DNA of 64,000 bases from Bradyrhizobium sp. WBAH42 (GTDB lineage: Bacteria; Pseudomonadota; Alphaproteobacteria; Rhizobiales; Xanthobacteraceae): positions 1,612,001-1,676,000 of the forward strand of contig NZ_CP036533.1 in assembly GCF_024585265.1 (NCBI RefSeq), written 5' to 3'. The notes under the pieces were generated by a model that worked only from the letters and a program-made list of their open reading frames with translations, had not been told where the DNA came from and searched no databases. Both the position numbers and the translations under genes were made by a program. This document shows, piece after piece, positions 23,725 through 32,389 of the stretch (position 1 is its first letter; every line of letters begins with the position of its first letter).

Positions 23725-25391
23725 CCAAGCGTTCTGCGACGACATCGAACTACTCGCGGCGCGATGCCCTGCGCATGGTGGCGATTGGTGGAGCTGCCGG
23801 CCTCTTCGCGCCCAATCTCTTGGGCAAGTCGGCCCTCGCGCGTACTTCTTCGGCAAAGCCAACCGGCCGCGTCATCGTCGGACTTGGACAGGAGCCGACC
23901 GTTTTCAATCCGCTGATGGCCCACATTGAAGTCGACGATGGCGTGCATTTCTCGGTTTTCGACGCGCTTTTCCGCATCGATCCCCAAGGTGTCATTCAGC
24001 CCAACCTCGCCCTGGAAGTGCCGAACCAGAAGAACGGCGGCATTTCGGAAGACGGTCTCAAATGGCGCATTCGTTTGCGTGACGATGTCCGCTGGCACGA
24101 CGGCAAGCCTTTCAGCGCCGAGGACGTGAAGTTCACGCTCGAACTGATCACAAACCCCAACTTCCGGGCTTGGCGCACGTCCGGTCACACTCTCGTGCGC
24201 GACATTGCGGTGGTCTCGCCCACGGAGATCTCGTGGCGAATGGAAGAAGCCTTTGCGCCGTATCTGTCGTTCCTCACCGAAACCTTCATCGTGCCCAAGC
24301 ACATCCTGGAGAAAGAGGCCAATCCGAACAACGCGGCCTTCAACCAGGCGCCGGTCGGCACCGGCGCGTTCAAGTGGGGGAAGCGGGTTGCTGGTGATCA
24401 TCTCGAGCTCGTGGCCAACACCGAATACTTCGGTGAAGGCCCCCATATCGAGCGGCTGGTCTTCAAATACATTCCCGATCTCACCGTCCTCTACACCCAG
24501 TTCAAGAGCGGCGACATCGATCTCGTCGGTCAGCCCTACATCACTCCCGATCACTATGGTGAAGCCAAGACGCTGCCGAACCGCGTGGTGACGCTGGTCC
24601 CAAGGGCCTCGTTCGAGTCCTTCTACCTGAACCTCGAGCGCCCGCAGTTCAAGGAACTTGCGGTCCGCGAGGCGCTTTATGCGGCGATCGACAAGGAGGC
24701 GATCATCCAGGGGCTCTACTACGGCGTGCCCACTCCGACGGAGACCTTCATGCCGCGGCAGTCCCTCTACTTCAACGCCAATCTGCCGCTGCACCAGTTC
24801 GACCTGAATCGCGCGCGCAAGATCCTCGATCAGGCCGGCTGGGCCCCGGGACGGGACGGCATCCGGACCAAGAACGGTGTTCGTCTGTCCTTCACCAATT
24901 CGACCACCTCCGGCGATCCGCTGCGCGAGCAGGTGCAGCAGTTCCTGCAGCAGACCTTTGCGCAGCTGGGCGTCGAGATGAAGATATCGAACCTGCCCGC
25001 CGCCGTGATGTGGGGCGAGTTCTGGATGCAATCGCAGTTCGATTCCGTGATCGTCGGTAGCTCGTATCTGATCGGCGCCGATCCCGATGTCACCAATCGC
25101 CTGCACTCGCGCTCGATCGGAGCCAAGGGCGGCCGCGGCTCGAACAATGCGCAGTTCGCAAATCCGGAAGTCGACGCCCTGCTCGACAAGGGCGCGCGCA
25201 CCTTCGATCCTGAGGCCCGGCGCGCGATCTACTCTCGCGTCCAGGAACTCGTTCGTCGCGACCTACCGTTCCTTCCGTTGTACCAGAGCAATGCGGTCGA
25301 AGGTCTCAAGAAAGGCATCAACGGCTTCGTGCCGAACGGCAATACGCGCACGGAATCCTGGAATGCGCTGGCCTGGTACTGGGCGAGCTGA
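23721..25391 (+). CDS. Tat-exported peptide/amino-acid-binding protein (SBP_bac_5)
   Basis: Solute-binding protein of 556 residues. The leader has a twin-arginine motif, SRRDALRMVAIGGAAGLFAP, suggesting Tat export of a folded protein. Mature-domain landmarks are GLGQEPTVFNPL, LRDDVRWHDGKPFSAEDVKF, APVGTGAFKWGKRV, REALYAAIDKEAIIQG and the C-terminal repeat region RDLPFLPLYQSNAVEG. It is translationally coupled to the ATPase gene and followed by a small hairpin and then the permeases. Because the operon continues directly into an FAD oxidase and threonine-synthesis genes, the ligand is likely an amino acid, opine or small peptide rather than a generic peptide pool. Confidence 0.93.
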   Translation: MTKRSATTSNYSRRDALRMVAIGGAAGLFAPNLLGKSALARTSSAKPTGRVIVGLGQEPTVFNPLMAHIEVDDGVHFSVFDALFRIDPQGVIQPNLALEVPNQKNGGISEDGLKWRIRLRDDVRWHDGKPFSAEDVKFTLELITNPNFRAWRTSGHTLVRDIAVVSPTEISWRMEEAFAPYLSFLTETFIVPKHILEKEANPNNAAFNQAPVGTGAFKWGKRVAGDHLELVANTEYFGEGPHIERLVFKYIPDLTVLYTQFKSGDIDLVGQPYITPDHYGEAKTLPNRVVTLVPRASFESFYLNLERPQFKELAVREALYAAIDKEAIIQGLYYGVPTPTETFMPRQSLYFNANLPLHQFDLNRARKILDQAGWAPGRDGIRTKNGVRLSFTNSTTSGDPLREQVQQFLQQTFAQLGVEMKISNLPAAVMWGEFWMQSQFDSVIVGSSYLIGADPDVTNRLHSRSIGAKGGRGSNNAQFANPEVDALLDKGARTFDPEARRAIYSRVQELVRRDLPFLPLYQSNAVEGLKKGINGFVPNGNTRTESWNALAWYWAS

Positions 25392-25396
25392 TGTCT

Positions 25397-25423
25397 TGCC
25401 GCCGAACCTGCAAGCCGGCGGCA
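25397..25423 (+). terminator. Hairpin after the binding-protein gene (processing/attenuation type)
   Basis: Perfect 8-bp stem, TGCCGCCG with CGGCGGCA around an 11-base loop, without a T run. Its place between binding-protein and permease genes is typical of hairpins that protect the abundant binding-protein mRNA and limit permease expression. Confidence 0.5.
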
Positions 25424-25450
25424 GCGCTGTCACGCTAACGGAGGGCTCGA

Positions 25451-26401
25451 ATGTCCGCCTTTCTGCTCAATCGTCTCTCGCAGAGCGTCGTGCTGCTGGT
25501 GATCGTCTCGATCATCGGCTTCACGGTTCTCAACCTCATGCCTGGCGGTCCTCTCGCGCAATTCGGGCTCGATCCCGGCATGACCCAGAAGGACGTCGAG
25601 CGCCTCGCAGCGCAGCTTGGGCTGAACCGGCCCCTGTGGCTTCAGTATCTCGACTGGGCCTGGCGACTGATCCGGGGCGACTGGGGACACTCCTTCCGCG
25701 ATGGCTCTGCGGTGCTGGCGGTGATCGGCCGACATCTGTCGGCGACGCTGCTGCTGATGGGCACGTCCACTGTATTGGCGATCGCGGCCGGCACCTGGAT
25801 CGGCATCCGCGGTGCTACCCACCGCTACTCCCTGTTCGACTATTGCGCGACGGTGGGTGCCATGGTGGCACTTTCGGTCCCGACGTTCTGGTTCGGCCTC
25901 ATCGGCATCTACATCTTCACCCTGAAGCTCGGTTGGGTTCCTGCGGGCAACATGTACACGATCGGCGACGGCTCGGTGCTGGATTATCTGCACCATCTGA
26001 TCCTGCCCAGCCTGGTGCTGTCGCTGGTTCATGTCGCGATCTGGAGCCGCTACATGCGCACGGCAACGCTCGAAGCGCTGAGTCAGGATTTCGTCAAGAC
26101 CGCCCGCGCCAAGGGCGTGAGCGAACGACGCATCCTGCTGAAGCACGTCGTCGGCAATGCGCTGTTGCCGATGATCACGCTGGCCGGGATGCAATTGCCC
26201 AGCATTCTGACCGGCGCATTGGTGACCGAGACTGTCTTCACCTGGCCGGGAATGGGTCGGCTGTTTCTCGATAGTCTCGGTTACAGCGACTATCCCGTCG
26301 TGATGGGGCTGCTGATATTCTCGGCCATCCTGGTCGTGTTGGGCAACCTGATCGCAGACATCGTCATCGCCACCGTCGACCCGCGCATTCGCCTGGGCTG
26401 A
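25451..26401 (+). CDS. ABC transporter permease, DppB type
   Basis: Inner-membrane permease of 316 residues with the DppB layout: an N-terminal helix after LLNRLSQS, the segment LMPGGPLAQFGLDPGMTQKD, then the membrane core ending with EAA-loop sequence TARAKGVSERRILLKHVVGN. GGAGGGCTCGA precedes the ATG closely. It is the third gene of the transporter operon and pairs with the DppC-type protein encoded 38 bases later. Confidence 0.94.
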   Translation: MSAFLLNRLSQSVVLLVIVSIIGFTVLNLMPGGPLAQFGLDPGMTQKDVERLAAQLGLNRPLWLQYLDWAWRLIRGDWGHSFRDGSAVLAVIGRHLSATLLLMGTSTVLAIAAGTWIGIRGATHRYSLFDYCATVGAMVALSVPTFWFGLIGIYIFTLKLGWVPAGNMYTIGDGSVLDYLHHLILPSLVLSLVHVAIWSRYMRTATLEALSQDFVKTARAKGVSERRILLKHVVGNALLPMITLAGMQLPSILTGALVTETVFTWPGMGRLFLDSLGYSDYPVVMGLLIFSAILVVLGNLIADIVIATVDPRIRLG

Positions 26402-26439
26402 GCCCGCCGGCTCACCCCCGTTACCAGGAGGCAGCAGAT

Positions 26440-27318
26440 ATGACCGCCATCGTCGTGCACGCAGCTCCTACTCGCTGGTGGCACAGCCGTGCGGTGGCGC
26501 GCTTCATGCGCCATCATCTGGCACTCGTCGGGATCGCGATGATCACCCTGCTTGTGCTGGCGTGCGCCATTGGCCCTTATGCCTTACCTTACGACACGCT
26601 CCAGATCGATTTGCGCGCCCGCTTTGCGCCACCTCTCACTGGTCACCACTATTTCGGCACCGACCCTTTGGGTCGTGACTTGGCCGCACGGCTGTTGATG
26701 GCCGGGCGCGTCTCGCTGCTGGTGGGATTCTCCGCGATGCTGCTATCGACGCTGATCGGCACCCTGGTCGGCGTGACCGCAGGCTATCGCGGCGGCTGGG
26801 TCGGGGCTGCGCTGATGCGCACGGTGGACGGCTTTCTTTCCTATCCTTCGATCTTCCTCGTGCTGGCGCTGGCCGCAATGCTGCGGCCGAGCCCGGTGAT
26901 GATCACCGTCATCATAGCGGCCACGAGCTGGATGGAGACCGCCAGAATCGTCGAAGCCGAGGTCCGCTCGCTGCGCGAGCGCGAGTTTGTCCAGGCTGCA
27001 CGCATGGTGGGACTGAGCCGAAGGCACATCATGTTCCGCGAGGTCCTGCCCAATGCCATAGGCCCGATCATCGTCGCCGCAAGCCTGGCGGTCGCCCGTG
27101 CGATTCTTCTGGAAGCCTATATCAGCTTCCTCGGCTACGGCATCCAGCCGCCGCTGCCGAGTTGGGGCAACATGCTCAACGGCGCCCAGCAATATCTGGC
27201 GAGCGCTCCATGGCTCGCCATCATTCCCGGCGCCGCGATTACGATCGCGGTGACGAGCTTCAACTTCATCGGCGATGGCTTGCGAGATGCCCTCGACGTT
27301 CGAAACGACCATATCTGA
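26440..27318 (+). CDS. ABC transporter permease, DppC type
   Basis: Partner permease of 292 residues. It has a single N-terminal helix (LVGIAMITLLVLACAIGPYA), the family motif GTDPLGRDLAARLLMAGRVS and the EAA loop QAARMVGLSRRHIMFREVLP. A strong CCAGGAGG ribosome binding site lies before the ATG. It completes the ATPase-SBP-permease-permease set; all parts needed for an importer are therefore present. The next gene, an FAD oxidase, starts 55 bases after its stop and may be co-transcribed. Confidence 0.94.
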   Translation: MTAIVVHAAPTRWWHSRAVARFMRHHLALVGIAMITLLVLACAIGPYALPYDTLQIDLRARFAPPLTGHHYFGTDPLGRDLAARLLMAGRVSLLVGFSAMLLSTLIGTLVGVTAGYRGGWVGAALMRTVDGFLSYPSIFLVLALAAMLRPSPVMITVIIAATSWMETARIVEAEVRSLREREFVQAARMVGLSRRHIMFREVLPNAIGPIIVAASLAVARAILLEAYISFLGYGIQPPLPSWGNMLNGAQQYLASAPWLAIIPGAAITIAVTSFNFIGDGLRDALDVRNDHI

Positions 27319-27373
27319 TCAGCTCGAGCCAAGGCTCGGCTGAACACGACAAGACTTTAGAAAAGCAAACGCC

Positions 27374-28684
27374 ATGCATGCGCCCAGAGTAGACGAGAAG
27401 GCGACGCCATACTGGTGGGAAGCCGCCCCGCTGAAGCCGCTGCCTCCGCAACCCTTGCCCACGAAGCTCGACGTGCTGATTGTGGGCGCGGGCTACGCCG
27501 GGCTGTCGGCTGGTTTGGTGCTCGCGCGCGAGGGGCGCTCGGTTGCAGCCTTTGATGCAATGGATCCGGGCGAAGGAGCCTCGACGCGCAACGGCGGAAT
27601 CACCAGCGGATCCATTCGTCCGGATTACGCGGCGCTCACGCGACGGTTCGGTGAAGAGAAGGCGCTGGCGATCGAGGCGGAAGGCAAGGCCGCACGCGAG
27701 TTCCTGTACGATTTCATCAAGACGGAAGGCCTCGCCTGCGACTTCCAGCCGGTGGGGCAATTCAAGGGCGCCTTCGGCTATGAGCAATACGAAGCCATGG
27801 CGCGCACTGCTGAGAGGCTGGCGAACAAGCTGAAGATCGAGGCTTATGCGGTTCCCTATGCCGAGCAGCGCAAGTACATCGGGACGGATGTCTATCGCGG
27901 CGGCACGGTTCGGATGGATATCGGCGGGCTGCACCCGGCCAAATTCCACGCCGAGCTGCTGCGTGTCGCGCTGGCTTCGGGATTGGCGGTCCACGCGCGG
28001 ACGCCGGTGATTTCGATCGAAAGAGATGGTGCCGAATTCCGCGTCGTCACCGCAGCGGGCACGGTGACGGCGCGTCAGGTGCTGGTTTGTACCAACGGCT
28101 ACACCGATGGTGCCGTGCCCTTCCTGCGCCGCAGATTGGTCCCGGTCCGCAGCCGGATCATTGCAACCGAGGAGCTCGCGCCCGACGTCATGGCGCGGCT
28201 GATGCCGAAACGGATGATGATCATCGAAAATCGGGAGGTCGGCTTCTATTACCGGCCTTCGCCGGACGGCAAACGCATTCTGCTCGGTGGCCGCGACAGC
28301 TCCCGCGTCGGCGATCCAATCGCTCCGAAGCTGCTTCTGCGCAAGGGCCTGGTCAATCTGTTTCCGGAACTGGAGAGCGTTCGCCTCTCGCACAGCTGGT
28401 TCGGCAACGTGGCGATGAACCGCGACATGATCCCTCGCATCTTCGAGAAGGACGGCATCGTCTATGCCACTGGCTTTTGCGGCTCGGGCGTGGTTTGGGC
28501 CCCATGGATCGGTATGCATGCAGCCCACAAGCTCATGAGGCATGAGGAGCGGGCACGCACGGCTTTCGACTTCCGCCCTCCGGCCTTCATCCCGTTCTAT
28601 CGTGGGGATCCGTGGTTCATGCCGGCCTTCATCCAGAGCTATCGCATGCGGGACCGGATCGCGTTGTGGCGCGCCAGCCGCTGA
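27374..28684 (+). CDS. FAD-dependent oxidoreductase (DadA/PuuB-like amine oxidase)
   Basis: Flavoenzyme of 436 residues in the DAO superfamily, resembling gamma-glutamylputrescine oxidase-type proteins. After an N-terminal extension with YWWEAAPLKPLPPQPLP, also typical of the PuuB group, comes the Rossmann motif LIVGAGYAGLSAGLVLAREG and the FAD-contact ASTRNGGITSGSIRPDY. The C-terminal FAD site is YATGFCGSGVVWAPWIGMHA. It follows the transporter genes and precedes thrC on the same strand. It is distinct from the two WGWCRQQ-type oxidases, so the region encodes three FAD oxidases in all. Probable reaction: oxidative deamination or dealkylation of an imported amine or amino acid. Confidence 0.85.
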   Translation: MHAPRVDEKATPYWWEAAPLKPLPPQPLPTKLDVLIVGAGYAGLSAGLVLAREGRSVAAFDAMDPGEGASTRNGGITSGSIRPDYAALTRRFGEEKALAIEAEGKAAREFLYDFIKTEGLACDFQPVGQFKGAFGYEQYEAMARTAERLANKLKIEAYAVPYAEQRKYIGTDVYRGGTVRMDIGGLHPAKFHAELLRVALASGLAVHARTPVISIERDGAEFRVVTAAGTVTARQVLVCTNGYTDGAVPFLRRRLVPVRSRIIATEELAPDVMARLMPKRMMIIENREVGFYYRPSPDGKRILLGGRDSSRVGDPIAPKLLLRKGLVNLFPELESVRLSHSWFGNVAMNRDMIPRIFEKDGIVYATGFCGSGVVWAPWIGMHAAHKLMRHEERARTAFDFRPPAFIPFYRGDPWFMPAFIQSYRMRDRIALWRASR

Positions 28685-28750
28685 TGAACGTCCGCAGCTT
28701 ACCACCCGACCTCTCAATTCCGGGCGATCGCGCCTCTCGAAAGAAGATCG

Positions 28751-30169
28751 ATGCACTACATTTCGACGCGTGGCCATTCAGGCCGCAAGCAGTTCTGCGA
28801 GGTACTGCTTGAGGGTCTCGCTCAGGATAGCGGGCTGTACGTACCTGAGAGCTACCCGCGCGTAGATCGCGCGACGCTCGATGCGTGGCGTAGCTTGCCG
28901 TACCTAAGTCTGGCGTGGGAAGTTCTATCACTCTATGTCAGCGATATTCCCCCGGCCGACCTGAAGGCAATTTGCGAAAAGACCTACACGCCGGCGATCT
29001 TCGGAAAGCCTGATATCGCGCCGCTGCGGAAGCTGGAGAGGGGGCTTTACCTCCAGGAATTGTCGAACGGTCCGACGCTGGCGTTCAAGGACATGGCCAT
29101 GCAGCTGCTCGGCAATCTGCTCGAGTACGAACTGGCGCGACGGCATCAGGAATTGAACATTCTGGGTGCGACCAGTGGCGACACCGGCAGCGCCGCAGAA
29201 TACGCGATGCGCGGCAAGAAAGGGGTGCGGGTGTTCATGCTGTCGCCCCGCGGGCGGATGAGCGCCTTTCAGCAAGCTCAGATGTTCAGCCTCCAGGACC
29301 ACAACATCCATAACATCGCGATCGATGGCGTCTTCGACGATTGCCAGGACATCGTCAAGCGCGTGTCCGGCGATCTCGAGTTCAAACGGCGATACAAGCT
29401 CGGTGCGGTCAATTCGATCAACTGGGCGAGACTGCTTGCTCAGGTCGTCTACTACTTTTCCGGCTACCTGCAGGCGTCCGAACGGGAACCGGCAGACGTA
29501 AGCTTTACCGTGCCTTCAGGCAATTTCGGAAACATCTGCGCCGGCCATGTTGCGCGCATGATGGGGCTTCCGATCTGCCGCCTCGTCGTTGCGACCAACG
29601 AGAACGACGTGCTCGACGAATTTCTCCGCACCGGCGTGTATCGCGTTCGGAGCCGGGCTGATACGCTCGAAACGTCGAGCCCCTCGATGGACATTTCCAA
29701 GGCATCGAATCTCGAGCGTTTCGTCTTTGACTTGGTCGGTCGCGACGCCGCTCGGACGAAGGCGCTGTTTGATGGTCAGCTCGGGGAGCGGGGCGGGTTC
29801 GACCTGAGTGGAGATCCCCGTTTCGCGGAGGCGGCCGCCAGTTTCGGCTTTCGAAGCGGCAGGAGCAGCCATGCCGACCGGTTGGCGACGATCCGAGACA
29901 CCTGGGAGCGCTACCACACCGTGATCGACCCACACACGGCGGATGGTGTCACAGTCGCGCGCGCGCACACCTCACCCCGGGAGGCAATGATCGTGCTCGA
30001 AACTGCACTGCCAATCAAATTCGCTGCGACGATCAAGGAAGCGTTGGGCCGCGAGCCGGATCTTCCGGACGGGTTCAAGGGCCTGGAAGAACTGCCGAGG
30101 CGCGTCAAAGTCCTTCCGCCGGACGCACAGGCAGTCAAGAACTACATCGCCGAAATTGCGACCAGCTGA
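28751..30169 (+). CDS. thrC: Threonine synthase
   Basis: PLP enzyme of 472 residues that converts O-phospho-L-homoserine to L-threonine. Family landmarks: MHYISTRGHSG at the start, the PLP lysine K113 in NGPTLAFKDMAMQLLGNLLE, ATSGDTGSAAEYAMRGKKG, and phosphate-binding VPSGNFGNICAGHVARMMG. Length and motifs match the long (E. coli/yeast-type) ThrC with no missing core residue. The gene is followed 32 bases later by homoserine kinase, an order unlike a dispersed housekeeping arrangement, and is embedded among transport and degradation genes, which suggests a second, catabolic copy. Confidence 0.95.
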   Translation: MHYISTRGHSGRKQFCEVLLEGLAQDSGLYVPESYPRVDRATLDAWRSLPYLSLAWEVLSLYVSDIPPADLKAICEKTYTPAIFGKPDIAPLRKLERGLYLQELSNGPTLAFKDMAMQLLGNLLEYELARRHQELNILGATSGDTGSAAEYAMRGKKGVRVFMLSPRGRMSAFQQAQMFSLQDHNIHNIAIDGVFDDCQDIVKRVSGDLEFKRRYKLGAVNSINWARLLAQVVYYFSGYLQASEREPADVSFTVPSGNFGNICAGHVARMMGLPICRLVVATNENDVLDEFLRTGVYRVRSRADTLETSSPSMDISKASNLERFVFDLVGRDAARTKALFDGQLGERGGFDLSGDPRFAEAAASFGFRSGRSSHADRLATIRDTWERYHTVIDPHTADGVTVARAHTSPREAMIVLETALPIKFAATIKEALGREPDLPDGFKGLEELPRRVKVLPPDAQAVKNYIAEIATS

Positions 30170-30201
30170 GCGGCCGCTTGGGATCGAGGACTGCTTCAAC
30201 C

Positions 30202-31146
30202 ATGGCCGTGTTTACGGAATTGTCATTCCACGAGGTGACGTCGTTCTTCCGAGCGCTGGGACTCGCCGCGCCTCGTTCCCTTCGTGGGATCACCGGCGGA
30301 ATTGAGAACACGAACTACTTCGTCGACACGGATGACGAGGCCTATGTGCTCACCTTGTTCGAACGCCTTACATCCGAGCATCTGCCGTTCTACCTGTACT
30401 TTATGAAGCATCTTGCGGTACGAGGCATGCCCGTCCCGGATCCGGTTGCTGACGCACGGGGCGTGATCCTTCACATGCTGAAAGAGCGGCCCGCGGTGGT
30501 CGTCAACAGGCTTCCTGGTGCAAGCGAAACAGAGCCCACGGCGGCCCATTGCCGTTCGGTCGGCGAGTTCCTGGCGCGTTTGCACGTGGCCGGGAGCGAG
30601 TACCAACGACGGCAGGCCAATCCGCGGGGCCTTCAATGGTGGAATGAGGTTGCGCCGGTGCTCGGCGGCCGCCTCCCTGCCGGACCGCGCTCGCTGCTCT
30701 CGACTGAATTGGTCTTTCAGAACGAGCTCGCTTTATCCTCCAGCTACAGGCAACTCCCCACGGGGCCGATCCACGCCGATCTGTTTCGCGACAACGTGTT
30801 GTTCGAGAGGGGGCGCCTGTCCGGCGTCATCGATTTCTATTTCGCCGGGTGCGACACGTTTCTGTTCGATATAGCAGTGTGTCTCAACGACTGGTGCGTC
30901 GATGGCCTCACCCGCCGCGCCAATGTCGAGCGAGCCGCCGCTTTCCTGGATGCTTATGAGAGCGTTCGGCCGCTGACTTCCTCCGAACACAAGCTGCTTC
31001 CTGCGATGCAGCGCGCTGCGGCATTCCGGTTTTGGCTGTCGCGTCTCTGGGATGTGCACCTGCCTCGGCAGGCTGCGCTCCTTAAACCACATGATCCCGG
31101 CGACTTCGAGCGCATCTTGCTCATGCTCCGGGGAGAGTTCGCGTGA
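30202..31146 (+). CDS. thrB: Homoserine kinase (APH-fold ThrB)
   Basis: ATP-dependent kinase of 314 residues of the aminoglycoside-phosphotransferase fold used as ThrB in alphaproteobacteria and pseudomonads. Landmarks are GGIENTNYFVDTDDEAYVLT, the catalytic loop PIHADLFRDNVLF (His-x-Asp-x4-Asn), and the metal-binding GVIDFYFAGCDTFLFDIAVC with CLNDWC. The ATG at 30202 matches the family start MAVFT; an earlier in-frame ATG at 30178 would add eight atypical residues. With thrC it converts homoserine to threonine in two steps. A kbl remnant with its own ribosome binding site begins 40 bases after the stop. Confidence 0.93.
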   Translation: MAVFTELSFHEVTSFFRALGLAAPRSLRGITGGIENTNYFVDTDDEAYVLTLFERLTSEHLPFYLYFMKHLAVRGMPVPDPVADARGVILHMLKERPAVVVNRLPGASETEPTAAHCRSVGEFLARLHVAGSEYQRRQANPRGLQWWNEVAPVLGGRLPAGPRSLLSTELVFQNELALSSSYRQLPTGPIHADLFRDNVLFERGRLSGVIDFYFAGCDTFLFDIAVCLNDWCVDGLTRRANVERAAAFLDAYESVRPLTSSEHKLLPAMQRAAAFRFWLSRLWDVHLPRQAALLKPHDPGDFERILLMLRGEFA

Positions 31147-31186
31147 TCATGATCGTCCAATTTGCGGCAGCAAGGGTGGGGGTACG

Positions 31187-31357
31187 ATGGCGCCAACCCT
31201 AGAAGGCCGAACTCGCGAGCTTCTTTCGCGGGTCCAGGCGGAGGGCCTCTATAAGCATGAGCGGATGATCACTGGCGCGCAAGCGGGCCGGATCCGTGTC
31301 GTTTCGCAGTCTTCCGAGCGGGACAGCAGATTGATCCTGCTGCCGCATCATCAATGA
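31187..31357 (+). pseudogene. kbl: 5' remnant of kbl (glycine C-acetyltransferase / 2-amino-3-ketobutyrate CoA ligase)
   Basis: A 56-codon frame starts after GTGGGGGTACG with ATG and reads LLSRVQAEGLYKHERMITGA, then QAGRIRV. This matches the N-terminus of Kbl (in E. coli ...ARAEGLFKEERIITSAQQAD...). After about 42 residues similarity stops, where Kbl would continue with VINFCANNYLGL, and a stop follows at 31355. The PLP domain is absent, so the gene is non-functional. Kbl cleaves the product of threonine dehydrogenase into glycine and acetyl-CoA; its place right after thrC-thrB indicates the ancestral operon fed threonine into degradation. I found no other piece of kbl in the 150 bases that follow. 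Confidence 0.75.
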
Positions 31358-31505
31358 AATTCTATGCCGAACTTTGCGGCAGTCTGCTGCGTAATGCTGT
31401 CGGACCCAAGTTACGCTGCGAACTGCGCGGGGATCATGAGATGGCCTCGCGCTGTCTGGCGCTGGCGATTAGGCCTGCAACCCGAGCAAGAGACGTCGAC
31501 CGATC

Positions 31506-32378
31506 ATGACAGCCGCATTTTTTCCAGCCGGGCAGCGCGACAACGAAGACGTGGCCCTGCTTCCTTTCTCCAGAGCGCATCTGGAAGGCGCCCTGAAGCT
31601 CTCGCAGGAGATGTCCTGGCCCTACCGCATTGAGGATTGGGACGTTGCGCTGCAGCTGGGTCATGGGTTTGTTCTGCAGCGCGAGGGGACGGTGATCGGA
31701 ACCGCGGCGTGGTGGCCATACGGCGAGACTCACGCGTCCGCCGGCATGATCATCGTCGCGAAGGCCGCTCAGGGCCGCGGCTATGGGGCGCGGCTGATGG
31801 ATGCGTTGCTGGCGTCCGCGCGCCCACGGACCATCGCGTTGAATTCGACGGCCGAAGGCATCACGCTTTATCGCCGCCGCGGTTTTCTGCCGACCGGGAT
31901 CATCCATCAGCATCAGGGAATTCCACGCCAAAGCCACGAGACGCCGCGATCGGGCCTCCTCAGACCGATGGCCGCATCGGAGTTCGAAGCGATCGCGCGG
32001 CTCGACCGCACTGCTAGCGGGTTGGAGCGGCGGCAGTTGCTGAATCGGCTGTTCGATAGCGGTGACGGTCATGTCCTGCTGCGTGACGGCATACTTTGCG
32101 GCTACGCCATCTCTCGGCTCTTCGGCCGAGGGTATGTCATCGGTCCCGTGGTGGCCGAGAGCCCGACCGATGCACGCGCGCTGATCGAGTTCGCGATCGC
32201 GCGGCTCGGGCCTGTCTTCGTCCGGATCGATACTCCGGCCTCCTCGCAGCTCGGGGAATGGCTCGAAAGCATCGGCCTGCAGCAGGTTAGTGATGCCACC
32301 ACCATGGTGCTGGGGACGCCGGCTGAATGGACTGGACCGGCCCGCATGTTCGGGCTCGCCAACCAGTCATTCGGCTAA
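31506..32378 (+). CDS. Tandem-domain GNAT acetyltransferase (paralogue of the 12.8-kb gene)
   Basis: Predicted acetyltransferase of 290 residues with two GNAT-like halves. The N-terminal half has the acetyl-CoA loop AAQGRGYGARLMDALLASAR (Q/R-x-x-G-x-G/A) and ITLYRRRGFLPTG. The C-terminal half, of the Acetyltransf_18 type, has HVLLRDGILCGYAISRLFGR and YVIGPVVAESPTDA. It aligns along its full length with the protein encoded at 12798-13676. The next gene starts 11 bases after its stop, so both are likely co-transcribed. Substrate unknown; acetylation of an amine intermediate or detoxification of an amino-acid analogue would fit. Confidence 0.87.
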   Translation: MTAAFFPAGQRDNEDVALLPFSRAHLEGALKLSQEMSWPYRIEDWDVALQLGHGFVLQREGTVIGTAAWWPYGETHASAGMIIVAKAAQGRGYGARLMDALLASARPRTIALNSTAEGITLYRRRGFLPTGIIHQHQGIPRQSHETPRSGLLRPMAASEFEAIARLDRTASGLERRQLLNRLFDSGDGHVLLRDGILCGYAISRLFGRGYVIGPVVAESPTDARALIEFAIARLGPVFVRIDTPASSQLGEWLESIGLQQVSDATTMVLGTPAEWTGPARMFGLANQSFG

Positions 32379-32389
32379 GGGATATCGGG

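Noticed and set aside
28685..28750. Riboswitch or attenuator upstream of thrC
   Set aside because: The gap is only 66 bases, with no hairpin, leader peptide or T-run.
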